This document shows positions 9,407-19,311 of a stretch of 48,009 nt of DNA, one piece after another. The translations under genes and the position numbers were made by a program. The notes under the pieces are model-generated. The model ran no database searches. It worked only from the letters and a program-made list of their open reading frames with translations, and was not told the origin of the DNA. Source of the DNA: Arthrobacter sp. SDTb3-6 (GTDB taxonomy: Bacteria > Actinomycetota > Actinomycetes > Actinomycetales > Micrococcaceae); NCBI RefSeq assembly GCF_013376095.1, contig NZ_JAAMFN010000033.1:1-48009 (forward strand), given 5' to 3'. How positions within the stretch are numbered: position 1 is the first letter of the stretch; each line of letters begins with the position of its first letter.

Positions 9407-10725
9407 GCGCGCACGCCTACAACGGCCCGGCCTTTGACGCCGTGGACATCATCCGCACCAAACGGGACCGCGGCACGCTGGGCGCGGACCAGATCGCCTG
9501 GACCATCGACGCCTACACGCGCGGAACCATCGCCGACGAACAAATGGCGGCCCTGAACATGGCCATCCTGCTCAACGGCATGGACCGGGCGGAAATCTCG
9601 CAATGGACCACCGCCATGATCAACTCGGGGGAGCGGATGGACTTCGCGGCCCTGCGCACGCCGGCCGGGACCCCCATGGCCACAACCGACAAGCACTCCA
9701 CGGGCGGCGTGGGGGACAAGATCACGCTGCCACTGGCCCCGCTCGTGGCCGTGTTCGGCGTGGCCGTCCCGCAGCTGTCCGGGCGGGGGCTGGGCCACAC
9801 CGGCGGGACGCTGGACAAGCTCGAGGCCATTCCCGGCTGGCGTGCGGACCTCAGCAACGCGGAGATGATGCGCCAGCTTTCCGAGGTGGGCGCCGTGATC
9901 TGCGCCGCGGGTGCCGGCCTGGCCCCGGCGGACAAGAAGCTCTACGCCTTGCGCGACGTCACAGGCACGGTTGAGGCCATCCCGCTGATCGCCTCCTCGA
10001 TCATGAGCAAGAAGATCGCCGAAGGCACCGGGGCCCTGGTCCTGGACGTCAAGGTGGGCTCCGGGGCGTTCATGAAGGACGAATCCATGGCCCGTGAACT
10101 GGCGGAAACCATGGTGGCCCTGGGCAGGGACGCCGGCGTCAACACGGTGGCGCTGCTGACGGACATGTCCACGCCGCTGGGCCTGACCGCCGGAAACGCC
10201 ATCGAGGTGGAGGAGTCGGTGGAGGTGCTGGCCGGCGGGGGGCCGGAGGACGTCGTCGAACTGACCGTGAGGCTGGCAGAGGAGATGCTCCGGGCCGCCG
10301 GCGTGCATGATGCCGACCCGGCCGCCGCCCTGCGGGACGGCCGGGCCATGGACGTGTGGCGGCGGATGATTGCGGCCCAGGGCGGCGACCCGGACGCGGC
10401 GCTGCCGGTGGCCCGCGAGTCGGAGACCGTCTACGCCCCGGCCGACGGCGTGCTGGTGGGCTTGGATGCGATGGCCGTGGGCGTGGCCGCCTGGCGCCTC
10501 GGTGCGGGCCGGGCCCGCAAGGAGGATGTGGTGCAGGCGGGCGCGGGTGTGCGCATGCACGCCAAGCCCGGTGCCCTGGTCCGCGCCGGCGAACCGCTCA
10601 TGACGCTGCTGACGGACACGCCGGAGAAGTTCGGCCGGGCCAGGGAGGCCCTGGAAGGTGCCGTGTTGATCGCCCCGGAAGGTTCCCGCCCGGCCAGGAA
10701 GCTCATCCTCGACCGCATCGCCTAA
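9403..10725 (+). CDS. deoA: Thymidine / pyrimidine-nucleoside phosphorylase
   Basis: Phosphorolyses thymidine, deoxyuridine and possibly uridine to the base plus (deoxy)ribose-1-phosphate; 440 aa, the usual length. The N-terminal helical domain is followed by the phosphate-binding segment TDKHSTGGVGDK and by the family signature SGRGLGHTGGTLDKLE. The C-terminal domain contains LGAGRARKED. The start is ATG 9403, overlapping the cdd stop by four bases with GGAGG upstream; the reading frame stays open upstream, but that part overlaps cdd. Together with the importer and Cdd it forms a route for using external pyrimidine nucleosides. Confidence 0.95.
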   Translation: MSAHAYNGPAFDAVDIIRTKRDRGTLGADQIAWTIDAYTRGTIADEQMAALNMAILLNGMDRAEISQWTTAMINSGERMDFAALRTPAGTPMATTDKHSTGGVGDKITLPLAPLVAVFGVAVPQLSGRGLGHTGGTLDKLEAIPGWRADLSNAEMMRQLSEVGAVICAAGAGLAPADKKLYALRDVTGTVEAIPLIASSIMSKKIAEGTGALVLDVKVGSGAFMKDESMARELAETMVALGRDAGVNTVALLTDMSTPLGLTAGNAIEVEESVEVLAGGGPEDVVELTVRLAEEMLRAAGVHDADPAAALRDGRAMDVWRRMIAAQGGDPDAALPVARESETVYAPADGVLVGLDAMAVGVAAWRLGAGRARKEDVVQAGAGVRMHAKPGALVRAGEPLMTLLTDTPEKFGRAREALEGAVLIAPEGSRPARKLILDRIA

Positions 10726-10732
10726 TACGGAC

Positions 10733-10894
10733 GCTCGGTTGCAACCGGGGGTGTTTTTCCCGACCCTCCCGCGCAACCGGGGCGCATATGGCAAACCCTC
10801 CCGCGCGAGCGGCAAAAGCGTTGCAAAATAGTGCCCCGGTTGCAACCGGGGGACGGTGGAATGTGCCCCGGTTGCAACCGGGGGTTGGTGGTCA
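10733..10894. repeat. Tandem 32-bp repeat array centred on GGTTGCAACC
   Basis: Five units: 10733-10764, 10765-10796, 10797-10828, a 2-nt insertion, then 10831-10862 and 10863-10894. The last two carry the perfect 18-bp palindrome CCCCGGTTGCAACCGGGG (10834-10851 and 10866-10883, exactly 32 bp apart). Unit 1 has the core CGGTTGCAACCGGGG, unit 2 keeps GCAACCGGGG 32 bp later, and unit 3 shares CCTCCCGCGC with unit 2 at the same phase. The array fills most of the 282-bp gap between deoA and dedA. I see nothing else in the remaining part except the dedA ribosome binding site. Related units occur at 38130. Confidence 0.85.
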
Positions 10895-11007
10895 TATGGC
10901 GGTGTGGGAAGACGGACCAAATGTCGGCCGCTGGGTGGATGCCTGCACACAGGTAGACGTGGGAAACTAAGGAATAACACCCCGCCAGAGGAGAGGAACC
11001 ATCCCCG

Positions 11008-11922
11008 GTGGACTTTTTGCACATCGTCAGCCAGATCAACTACGTCCTTGCGCATTCTTCCGCGCAGTGGTGGGTCATTCCCGTGGTTGGCCTGTTCTGC
11101 CTGATCGACGGGTTTTTCCTCTTCCTGCCCAGCGAAACCGCCATCGTGGCCTTGGCCTCCATCTCGCTGCGCACCGGCCACCCGAACATTTGGCTGCTCA
11201 TGGCCGGCGCCGCCCTTGGTGCCATCATTGGCGACAACATCGCCTACTTCATGGGGAACAAGCTCGGCACCACCCGTTTCAAATGGATGCGCAAGCCCCG
11301 GGGCGCCAAGGCATTCGCCTGGGCGGGACGCGAACTCGACAAGCGCGGGGCCATCCTCATTTTCACGGCCCGCTACATCCCCGTGGGCCGCATAGCGGTC
11401 AACTTCACGGCAGGTGCCACGCGGTTTCCGTGGCGGCGGTTCGTGCTGCTGGACGGCATCGCGGTGCTGACGTGGGTCGTGTACTCGGCCTCGGTGGGAC
11501 GGGTCGCCGGTCGCTGGGTGCACCACAATCCGCTCCTGGGCGTGGGCATCGCCATTGCCTTCGCGATCGTCATCGGCTTTATCGTGGACCACGCCATGAA
11601 AATCCTGCACCACCAGCTGGAGAAGCGCGGACGGCTGGCCCCGCGCCCCGAACCCGGCGCCCATGCAGCCCAGCTCGCCGCCCAGGCCCTCGCCGCGGCC
11701 GCGGCCCACGCGGCCGGCGCCGAAGCTGCCGGGCCACAGCCCGGCAGCCACGGTGCCGCCGGCGGCCACGGCGCCGCCGGCATCCATGGCACCCCGGGAA
11801 CCCCCGCGTCAGCCGGCTCCCAAGCCGGGGCCCAAGCCGGGGCCGGACCGGCCGGCGTCGTACCCGGGCCGCCGGCAGGCCCGCAGGATACGCCCTTAGC
11901 GCACCGGACCGGCCAAAACTAG
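11008..11922 (+). CDS. DedA/SNARE-associated family membrane protein
   Basis: Polytopic membrane protein of 304 aa, DedA (VTT-domain) family, whose members flip or transport lipid carriers such as undecaprenyl phosphate and phosphatidylethanolamine. Conserved features are FLPSETAIV near residues 40-48, GDNIAYFMGNKLG, and RYIPVGRIAVNFTAG (the usual FxRFxPxxR segment in variant form). The conserved domain ends near residue 205. A disordered Ala/Gly/Pro-rich tail of about 95 residues follows. GTG 11008 has AGAGGAGAGG upstream. It sits between deoA and add and is not obviously related to nucleoside use. Confidence 0.85.
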   Translation: MDFLHIVSQINYVLAHSSAQWWVIPVVGLFCLIDGFFLFLPSETAIVALASISLRTGHPNIWLLMAGAALGAIIGDNIAYFMGNKLGTTRFKWMRKPRGAKAFAWAGRELDKRGAILIFTARYIPVGRIAVNFTAGATRFPWRRFVLLDGIAVLTWVVYSASVGRVAGRWVHHNPLLGVGIAIAFAIVIGFIVDHAMKILHHQLEKRGRLAPRPEPGAHAAQLAAQALAAAAAHAAGAEAAGPQPGSHGAAGGHGAAGIHGTPGTPASAGSQAGAQAGAGPAGVVPGPPAGPQDTPLAHRTGQN

Positions 11923-11943
11923 CGCGCACCGGCGCCGCATCCC

Positions 11944-11949
11944 TAAAGT
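11944..11949 (+). promoter_or_regulatory. -10 box of leaderless add promoter
   Basis: TAAAGT lies 7 nt before GTG 11957, so transcription should begin at or within a base of the start codon. No ribosome binding site is present, which supports a leaderless message. The -35 region is not recognisable. Confidence 0.55.
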
Positions 11950-11956
11950 AGGGCTT

Positions 11957-13111
11957 GTGACTAATCCAACAGAGCACCAGCACCCCGAATCCCAGCCCGC
12001 AGTGGGCATCAAGACCCTGCCCAAGGTCTCCCTGCACGACCACCTCGACGGCGGCCTGCGCCCGGCCACGATCATCGAGCTGGCGGCCGAAGTGGGCCAC
12101 GAGCTGCCAGCCACCGACCCGGAGGGGCTGCGCCAGTGGTTCCTGGATTCGGCCGATTCCGGCTCCCTGGTGCGCTACCTGGAGACCTTTGACCACACGA
12201 TTGCCGTGATGCAGACCCATGACGCCCTGGTGCGCGTGGCCCGCGAGTTCGTCGAGGACCTGGCGGACGACGGCGTGGTGTACGGCGAGGTGCGCTGGGC
12301 ACCCGAGCAGCACCTCACCAAGGGGCTGTCGCTCGACGAGGCGGTCGAGGCCGTGCAGGAAGGCCTGGAGGAAGGCATGGACGCCGTGGACGAGGCCGGC
12401 GGCTACATCGAGGTGGGCCAGCTCGTCACCGCCATGCGCCATGCCGACCGCGGCTCCGAGATCGCACAGCTGGCCGTGCGCCACCGCGACAACGGCGTGG
12501 TGGGCTTCGACATTGCCGGCGCCGAGGACGGCTTCCTGCCCTCCCGCTTCACCGAGGCCTTCACCTACCTGGCCGAAAACAACTTCCCGGCCACCGTCCA
12601 CGCCGGCGAGGCCGCCGGGCTGGACAGCATCCAGGACGCGCTGGTCCACGGCCGCGCCCTGCGCCTGGGCCACGGCGTGCGCATCGCCGAGGACATCCAC
12701 CTGGACGTCCAGGAGGAGGACGGGCACGACGTCGGCACCGTCACCCTGGGCGACCTGGCCCAGTGGGTGCGCGACCGCCAGATCCCGCTGGAGCTGTGCC
12801 CGTCCTCGAACCTGCAGACCGGCGCCGTGGCCGCCTTCGGCACCACGATCTCCGAGCACCCCATCGACCTGCTCCACCAGCTCGGCTTCAACGTCACGGT
12901 CAACACCGACAACCGGCTCATGAGCGGGGTGACCCTGACCGGGGAGTTCGAGCTGCTGGCCGAAACCTTCGGCTACGACCTGGAGACTATCCTGGAGCTG
13001 ACCCTCAACGCCGTCCACGCCGCGTTCCTGCCGATCGAGGCACGCGAACAGCTGGCCGACTACATCATCGAGTGCTACGACGACGTCCTGGACGGTGATG
13101 ACGAGGACTGA
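11957..13111 (+). CDS. add: Adenosine deaminase
   Basis: Zinc hydrolase that turns adenosine and deoxyadenosine into inosine and deoxyinosine, 384 aa. Active-site residues are visible: His27 and His29 in SLHDHLDGG, HAGE at residues 215-218 (zinc His and catalytic Glu), and the zinc aspartate in TVNTDNRLMSG (Asp318). ELCPSSNLQTG precedes it. An internal acidic segment, DIHLDVQEEDGHDVG, is typical of actinobacterial Add. It extends the upstream nucleoside salvage cluster to purines and overlaps mazG at its 3' end. Confidence 0.95.
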   Translation: MTNPTEHQHPESQPAVGIKTLPKVSLHDHLDGGLRPATIIELAAEVGHELPATDPEGLRQWFLDSADSGSLVRYLETFDHTIAVMQTHDALVRVAREFVEDLADDGVVYGEVRWAPEQHLTKGLSLDEAVEAVQEGLEEGMDAVDEAGGYIEVGQLVTAMRHADRGSEIAQLAVRHRDNGVVGFDIAGAEDGFLPSRFTEAFTYLAENNFPATVHAGEAAGLDSIQDALVHGRALRLGHGVRIAEDIHLDVQEEDGHDVGTVTLGDLAQWVRDRQIPLELCPSSNLQTGAVAAFGTTISEHPIDLLHQLGFNVTVNTDNRLMSGVTLTGEFELLAETFGYDLETILELTLNAVHAAFLPIEAREQLADYIIECYDDVLDGDDED

Positions 13112-13802
13112 CCCGCAGTCCCGCCCGGCGGGTGCGGGCGTGGCAGGCGGTGCCGGTGCCGCGCTGGACCGGCTCGCCTCGGTGGTGGCCGACCTGCGGG
13201 AGCACTGCCTGTGGACGGCGGCGCTGACCCACCGTTCGCTCATCGCCTACCTGGTGGAGGAGTCCTACGAGCTGGCCGACGTTGTGGAGGCGCCCGGCGA
13301 GCTGGATGTTGGGGCGCTCAGGGGCGAACTCGGGGACATCCTCTACCAGGTGGTGCTGCACGCCCTGCTGCAGTCCGAGGCCGGCGGCTTCACGCTGGCG
13401 GACGTGGCGGACCAGCTGGCCGAAAAACTCATCCGGCGCAACAGCCACGTGTTCCGCCCCGACGGCACGCTCCAGCCCTCCTTTCCGGACTCGATTGCGG
13501 CCATTGAACGGAACTACACCGCCGAGAAGGCCCGGGAACGCACCGGTCCGTCGTCGGTGTTTGATTCATTGCCGGCCGCCATGCCCGCCCTGGCGCTCGC
13601 CGCAAAAACCCTGGAACGCGCCGGTGCCGGCCCGGCCACGGCCGGCCCCTCCGCCCAACCAGCCACGCCCCGAACGGAAGAAGAGCTCGGCGAGGCGCTG
13701 TTCGACGTCGTCCGGGCCGCCCGGGCGCAGGGCCTGGACGCCGAACGCGCGCTGCGGACGGCGGTCCGCCGCTTCCAGGAACAGCACACCCCGGGGGAGT
13801 GA
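13095..13802 (+). CDS. mazG: MazG-family nucleoside triphosphate pyrophosphohydrolase
   Basis: All-alpha NTP pyrophosphatase, 235 aa, which removes aberrant or excess NTPs by releasing pyrophosphate. The magnesium-binding EExxE-type pattern is seen in VEESYELADVVE, with the partner ELGDILYQVV downstream, then the family motif AEKLIRRNSHVF. The C-terminal third is a second, less conserved region. The start is GTG 13095, with ATG 13098 as the alternative; both lie inside the end of add, so the genes are coupled. It is placed as in other actinobacteria, a short distance upstream of enolase. Confidence 0.9.
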   Translation: MMTRTDPQSRPAGAGVAGGAGAALDRLASVVADLREHCLWTAALTHRSLIAYLVEESYELADVVEAPGELDVGALRGELGDILYQVVLHALLQSEAGGFTLADVADQLAEKLIRRNSHVFRPDGTLQPSFPDSIAAIERNYTAEKARERTGPSSVFDSLPAAMPALALAAKTLERAGAGPATAGPSAQPATPRTEEELGEALFDVVRAARAQGLDAERALRTAVRRFQEQHTPGE

Positions 13803-13811
13803 AAGCACGCA

Positions 13812-13871
13812 GGATGCCGGTACGGGCCTTTGATGCTGGATTTGCGGGATCAAAGGCCCACGCCGGCATCC
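13812..13871. repeat. 60-bp near-perfect palindrome between convergent mazG and padR
   Basis: A 23-base arm at 13812-13834 pairs with 13849-13871. GGATGCCGG pairs with CCGGCATCC (9 bp), three bases are unpaired, then GGGCCTTTGAT pairs with ATCAAAGGCCC (11 bp), leaving a 14-nt loop. It could act as a bidirectional terminator, but it is much longer than needed and lacks a T-run. It may be a repetitive extragenic element; no second copy is in this window. Confidence 0.75.
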
Positions 13872-13896
13872 GGTTTGCGCCGCGGGGAGCCTGCGG

Positions 13897-14811
13897 TTAT
13901 TCGGCCAGCAGCTTGTAGATGGTGCGGCGGGCGGCGTCGAGGGCCTCCGTGGCGGCCCGCAATTGTTCCTCCGTGCCGCTGTGGCCAACCTGGTGGACCG
14001 CCCCCATCAGCTTGCCGATGCTTTGGCGCAGCTCGCTGCCGGCCCCGGCCTCCTCGCTGACGTCGGCCCAGACGGCGGCCATCTCCTCCGGGTGCTCGGC
14101 CACGTAGCTGCGGCCCGCCCCGGTCAATTCAAATTCGGTCCGCTTGCCCTTGCCCGTCGACTCGATCAGCCCCTCGGCCTGCAGGGCGGCCAGCGCCGGG
14201 TAGATCGAGCCGGGGCTGGGGCGCCACGCGCCGTCGGTGTGGGTGGCGATGGCGCCGATCATGCCGTAGCCGTTGTAGCTGTGCTGGCTGAGCAGGGACA
14301 GGATGGCGCTGCGGACGTTGCCCTTGCGGACCCGCCCGCCCCGGCCAAATCCGCCCCGGAAGCCGGGGCCGAAGCCGCCACCGAAGCCCGGGCCAAAGCC
14401 GGGGCCGAAGCCCGGTCCGAAACCCCTGCCCGGCCCCGGGCCGAAGCCGGGGCCCCTACCTGGGCCGAACCCGGGGCGGCCGCCGAATTCCTCGTCGTCG
14501 TCCGAGGGGGTGCCGCGCCCGCCCCCGCGGGGTCCGAAGCCGGGGCCGAACCCCGGTTCACAGCCGGCGTCCCGGCCGAAGTCCCGGCCGAATCCGGGTC
14601 CGAAGCCCGGGACAAATCCGCCGCGGCGCTTGCCGTGGTGGTGTCCATGGTGGCCATGGCCGCCGGGAAAACCGCCGTGCTCGTCGCCGTCGAATTCCCC
14701 GCCGTCGTGGTCCGTGGGCCCGGTGTCTCCGGGGCCGGGGCCCCTGGTGCCAAAGTCCTGGGGTCCGGGGCCCCCTGGGATGTTGTTTTCCGGGTCGTTG
14801 ATGCCGTTCAT
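13897..14811 (-). CDS. PadR-family transcriptional regulator with a long Gly-Phe-Pro repeat region
   Basis: 304 aa. The C-terminal part (from about residue 168) is a PadR winged helix: RKGNVRSAILSLL, YNGYGMIGAI, SPGSIYPALAALQAEGLI, then a dimerisation helix ending at the C terminus. The N-terminal half is low complexity: a Gly/Asp/Pro stretch, a His-rich patch (HGHHGHHHGK), then repeated GFGPGF units with about a dozen FG pairs. PadR proteins usually repress a nearby transporter or themselves. No transporter lies next to it, so autoregulation is likely. An inverted repeat lies upstream at 14986. The last gene before the gap is convergent mazG. Confidence 0.85.
   Translation of the reverse strand: MNGINDPENNIPGGPGPQDFGTRGPGPGDTGPTDHDGGEFDGDEHGGFPGGHGHHGHHHGKRRGGFVPGFGPGFGRDFGRDAGCEPGFGPGFGPRGGGRGTPSDDDEEFGGRPGFGPGRGPGFGPGPGRGFGPGFGPGFGPGFGGGFGPGFRGGFGRGGRVRKGNVRSAILSLLSQHSYNGYGMIGAIATHTDGAWRPSPGSIYPALAALQAEGLIESTGKGKRTEFELTGAGRSYVAEHPEEMAAVWADVSEEAGAGSELRQSIGKLMGAVHQVGHSGTEEQLRAATEALDAARRTIYKLLAE
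14345..14610. repeat. DNA repeats encoding the GFGPGF region of the PadR protein
   Basis: Short irregular units related to CCGGGGCCGAAGCC recur through this stretch of the plus strand and encode the GFGPGF motifs on the minus strand. Such repeats can expand and contract by slippage. The opposite strand stays open here only because of the biased base composition. Confidence 0.7.
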
Positions 14812-14985
14812 GGTGAAAACCTGTTCTGTGAAAGTGGTGTGTCCGTGGAGGGCCGGTGCCGGGCTGCCCCGGGAGGATCCGAACGTGGATTTCCCGGGTG
14901 GGGGCCGGCCTGGATGTGAAGCGGCGGGCTGTGGGCGGCCCGTGGAACTTCACGCTGGGGATGGCTTCCTCTCGCTGGCAATTTC

Positions 14986-16581
<1,596 letters not shown>

Positions 16582-16620
16582 CTCGCCCGACGCCGGAAAA
16601 CGCGTCAATAACGCGAGTTG

Positions 16621-16688
16621 GGCCGGTGGTTGGCTAAGGTGGATACACACCCAGCCAGCCACCGGCCCCTCGGCGTTAAAGCCCGAGG
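16621..16688 (+). terminator. Two consecutive stem-loops after eno
   Basis: A 15-bp stem, GGCCGGTGGTTGGCT (16621-16635) with AGCCAGCCACCGGCC (16653-16667), has one G-U pair. A second small hairpin follows, CCTCGG (16668-16673) with CCGAGG (16683-16688). No T-run follows. This may be a factor-dependent or partial terminator separating highly expressed eno from ftsB. Confidence 0.6.
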
Positions 16689-16714
16689 CGCGCCGGGGAA
16701 GTACCAGGAGAACC

Positions 16715-17473
16715 ATGGCTACACGTCGTCCCAAGGTGCCCAGCGCACAATTTAGTGCCGGGGCGAAGAAAGCAGCGGCCGAGCCGGGTACGACGCCGGA
16801 CCCCGCCCATGGCGACCACGGCACCTCCCATGGGGCACACCAGCCGGCAACGGGCCGGACCGGCTCGCCACGGCCTTCCCGCCAGGCCGTCACCAACCCC
16901 GGCAACGGGCGGAGCCCCGCTGCCGCCGGCCCGGCCCGCACCACCGGCAGCCACGCAGCCAACCATGCCGCCGGCCATGCCTCCCAGCACCATGATCCGG
17001 CCAACACGCCGGTGCCCGCCCGGTCGTTCAACGGCCGGCTGCTGGTGCTGGGCCTGGCCATGGCTGCCGTCACGGTGGCGCTGGCCCCCAACATCCACAC
17101 CTACATGGACCAGCGCGCAGAGATTTCCGCGCTGAAGCAGGACATCGTGGCACAGACGGCACAGCAGGGCGTGGCGAAGTCTGAACTGGCCCGCTGGGAC
17201 GACCCCGCCTACGTCAAGCAACAGGCCCGCGACCGGGTGAGCATGCTGATGCCGGGGGAGACCGGCTACTGGGTCTATGGTGAAGCCGCGGCATCGCAGC
17301 CGGACGGCACGCCGGCGGCAGCCCCGGCCGCGGCTGGGCAATCGGCAATCAAGGCCACCACCGTCACCACCGAACCGTGGGTGGACAGCCTGTGGCAGGC
17401 CGTGGAGAAGTCGGCCGCGGTCAAGCCCGCAGCCCCGGCAGCCAAGGCCCCGCCAAAGCCTGCGGCGAAATAG
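16715..17473 (+). CDS. FtsB/DivIC-family septum formation initiator
   Basis: Single-span division protein of 252 aa. Residues 1-106 are a disordered cytoplasmic part rich in Ala, Pro, His and Gly. A membrane helix spans about 107-124, a short coiled coil follows (about 130-160), then the conserved actinobacterial block WDDPAYVKQQARDR (161-174) and GETGYWV. The tail is Ala/Pro/Lys rich. FtsB partners FtsL and FtsQ in the divisome. ATG 16715 has CCAGGAGAACC upstream; the upstream open frame overlaps eno and is not used. Confidence 0.88.
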   Translation: MATRRPKVPSAQFSAGAKKAAAEPGTTPDPAHGDHGTSHGAHQPATGRTGSPRPSRQAVTNPGNGRSPAAAGPARTTGSHAANHAAGHASQHHDPANTPVPARSFNGRLLVLGLAMAAVTVALAPNIHTYMDQRAEISALKQDIVAQTAQQGVAKSELARWDDPAYVKQQARDRVSMLMPGETGYWVYGEAAASQPDGTPAAAPAAAGQSAIKATTVTTEPWVDSLWQAVEKSAAVKPAAPAAKAPPKPAAK

Positions 17474-17644
17474 AGCTGCCCGACGGCAGTTTCTCGCGGC
17501 CCGTCGGCAGGACCGGAAAGCGGGGGAGCGCCCGGGCTGTAAAATGGCCTGTTGGACAGGGTGCCTGATCGGACCCCCGCCACCGCCGCTGCACCGCGGA
17601 CCCACCCGGTGCCCCGGAACGAATGCCTGCAAGGAAGGACGCCG

Positions 17645-18256
17645 GTGCCCGCACCTGACACCACTGCCGAAGACCCCCGAGTGCCCACCCAGCACGACCT
17701 GGACACGCTCAGCCGTCAGCTGAACCGGCCCGTCCGCGACGTCGTGGAAATTCCCGCCCGCTGCGTGTGCGGCAACCCGCTGGTGGCCGCCACCGCGCCA
17801 CGGCTGGGCAACGGCATCCCGTTTCCCACCACGTTCTACCTGACCCATCCGGTGCTGACGGCCGCGGCGTCGCGGCTGGAAGCGGCCGGCATGATGGCGG
17901 AGATGACGGACCGCCTCGCCGCGGATGCCGGGCTGGCCGCCGCCTACCAGCGGGCCCACGAGCACTACCTCGCCGCCCGTGCGGCCATCGGCGGGCGGGC
18001 CGGCACGGGGCCGGTCCCCGAGATCGACGGCATCTCCGCCGGCGGCATGCCCACCCGTGTCAAATGCCTGCACGTCCTGGTGGGCCACGCCCTGGCCGCC
18101 GGCCCCGGCGTCAACCCCTTGGGCGACGAGGCACTGGCCGCGCTGGCCGAATGGTGGACGGCGGACAAATGTTACTGCGCCGGTGCCTGGGACGATCAGG
18201 CGCCCGTGCCCAGCAAGGACCTCAGCCGCCACGTCAGGCACCTCAGCCAGGACTGA
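17645..18256 (+). CDS. DUF501 domain protein
   Basis: 203 aa. DUF501 proteins of unknown function lie between ftsB and ppx in many actinobacteria, and the order here is the same. Visible conserved parts are CVCGNPLV near residues 40-47, PFPTTFYLTHP, the MPTRVKCLHVLVGHALA segment with a Cys and a His, and DKCYC near the C terminus. The paired cysteines and histidine could bind a metal (inference). The start GTG 17645 follows GCAAGGAAGGACG. A TAAAAT sequence near 17539 could be a -10 box. Confidence 0.8.
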   Translation: MPAPDTTAEDPRVPTQHDLDTLSRQLNRPVRDVVEIPARCVCGNPLVAATAPRLGNGIPFPTTFYLTHPVLTAAASRLEAAGMMAEMTDRLAADAGLAAAYQRAHEHYLAARAAIGGRAGTGPVPEIDGISAGGMPTRVKCLHVLVGHALAAGPGVNPLGDEALAALAEWWTADKCYCAGAWDDQAPVPSKDLSRHVRHLSQD

Positions 18257-18304
18257 CCGCACGCCGCCAGCCCCTCCAGCCCAAGACAAGGACCTGCCCA
18301 CCCC

Positions 18305-19279
18305 ATGCGCGTAGCTGCCATTGACTGCGGAACCAACTCCATCCGCCTGCTCATCGCCGACGTCACGGCGCACGCCGACGGCACCACCACCCTGGCCGAC
18401 GTCCACCGTGAAATGCGCGTGGTCCGCCTGGGCCAGGGTGTTGACGCCACGGGCCTGCTGGCACCCGAGGCCCTGGCCCGGACCTTCGCCGCGGCCGAGG
18501 ACTACGCGGAGCTGATCCGCAACTGCGCCGCGGACGGCACTGCCGTGGAGCGCATCCGCTTTGTCGCCACGAGCGCCACGCGCGACGCCGGCAACCGGGC
18601 CGAGTTCACCGACGGCATCACGGCCCGCCTGGGGGTGGCACCGGAGGTCGTCTCCGGCGCCGAGGAGGCCGCCCTGTCCTTCGCCGGCGCCGCCAGCGCG
18701 CTCCCGGCCCTGGCCGGCGAACTGGTCCTGGTGGTGGACCTGGGCGGCGGCAGCACCGAGTTTGTGGCCGGCAGCGGCGCGGGCGTGCAGGCCGCCCTGA
18801 GCACTGACATGGGCTGCGTGCGCTTCACTGAACGCTACCTGCGCTCGGACCCTCCCACGGCCGCGGAAATCGCCGCTGCCGAGGCCGCCGTCGAGGCCAA
18901 GCTCGACGACGTCATGGCGCAGGTGCCGCTGGGCGACGTCACCAAGGTGGTGGGCGTGGCGGGCACCATTACGACTGTTACGGCCCAGGCCCTCGGGCTG
19001 GCGGAGTACGAGCCGGAGGTGATCCATGCCGCCGTCGTGCCCCTGGGAAAGATTGCCCAGGCGGCCACCGAACTGCTCGCCATGACGCGGGCGGAGCGGG
19101 CCGCACTGGGCTTCATGCACCCCGGGCGGGTGGACGTGATCGGCGCCGGCTCGCTGATCTGGGCGACCGTGCTGCGCCGCCTTGCCGAGCTGACACACGG
19201 GCGGCTCGAATCGGCAACGACCAGTGAACACGATATTCTGGACGGAATCGCCCTGGGCGCCGCCGGAGGACTCCACTGA
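18305..19279 (+). CDS. ppx: Ppx/GppA-family exopolyphosphatase
   Basis: Actin-like ATPase-fold phosphatase of 324 aa, the short actinobacterial Ppx type, which releases phosphate from polyphosphate or hydrolyses pppGpp. Phosphate-binding loop 1 is AIDCGTNSIRLLIAD (residues 4-18), and DLGGGSTEF is the second loop. FVATSATRDAGNRAEF and GVAGTITTVTAQAL are also conserved. It follows DUF501 by 48 bp on the same strand. Polyphosphatase versus pppGpp phosphatase activity cannot be told apart by eye. Confidence 0.9.
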   Translation: MRVAAIDCGTNSIRLLIADVTAHADGTTTLADVHREMRVVRLGQGVDATGLLAPEALARTFAAAEDYAELIRNCAADGTAVERIRFVATSATRDAGNRAEFTDGITARLGVAPEVVSGAEEAALSFAGAASALPALAGELVLVVDLGGGSTEFVAGSGAGVQAALSTDMGCVRFTERYLRSDPPTAAEIAAAEAAVEAKLDDVMAQVPLGDVTKVVGVAGTITTVTAQALGLAEYEPEVIHAAVVPLGKIAQAATELLAMTRAERAALGFMHPGRVDVIGAGSLIWATVLRRLAELTHGRLESATTSEHDILDGIALGAAGGLH

Positions 19280-19311
19280 AGCGGCGCGCACCTCGACGGA
19301 AACGAGCCTGA

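Noticed and set aside
10733-10894. CRISPR array
   Set aside because: The 32-bp period includes the whole unit, with no unique spacers of constant length between identical repeats, and no cas genes are present.
9235-11787. 850-codon open frame on the minus strand opposite deoA and dedA
   Set aside because: Its composition is the complement of the plus-strand genes, and it crosses the palindromic repeat array.
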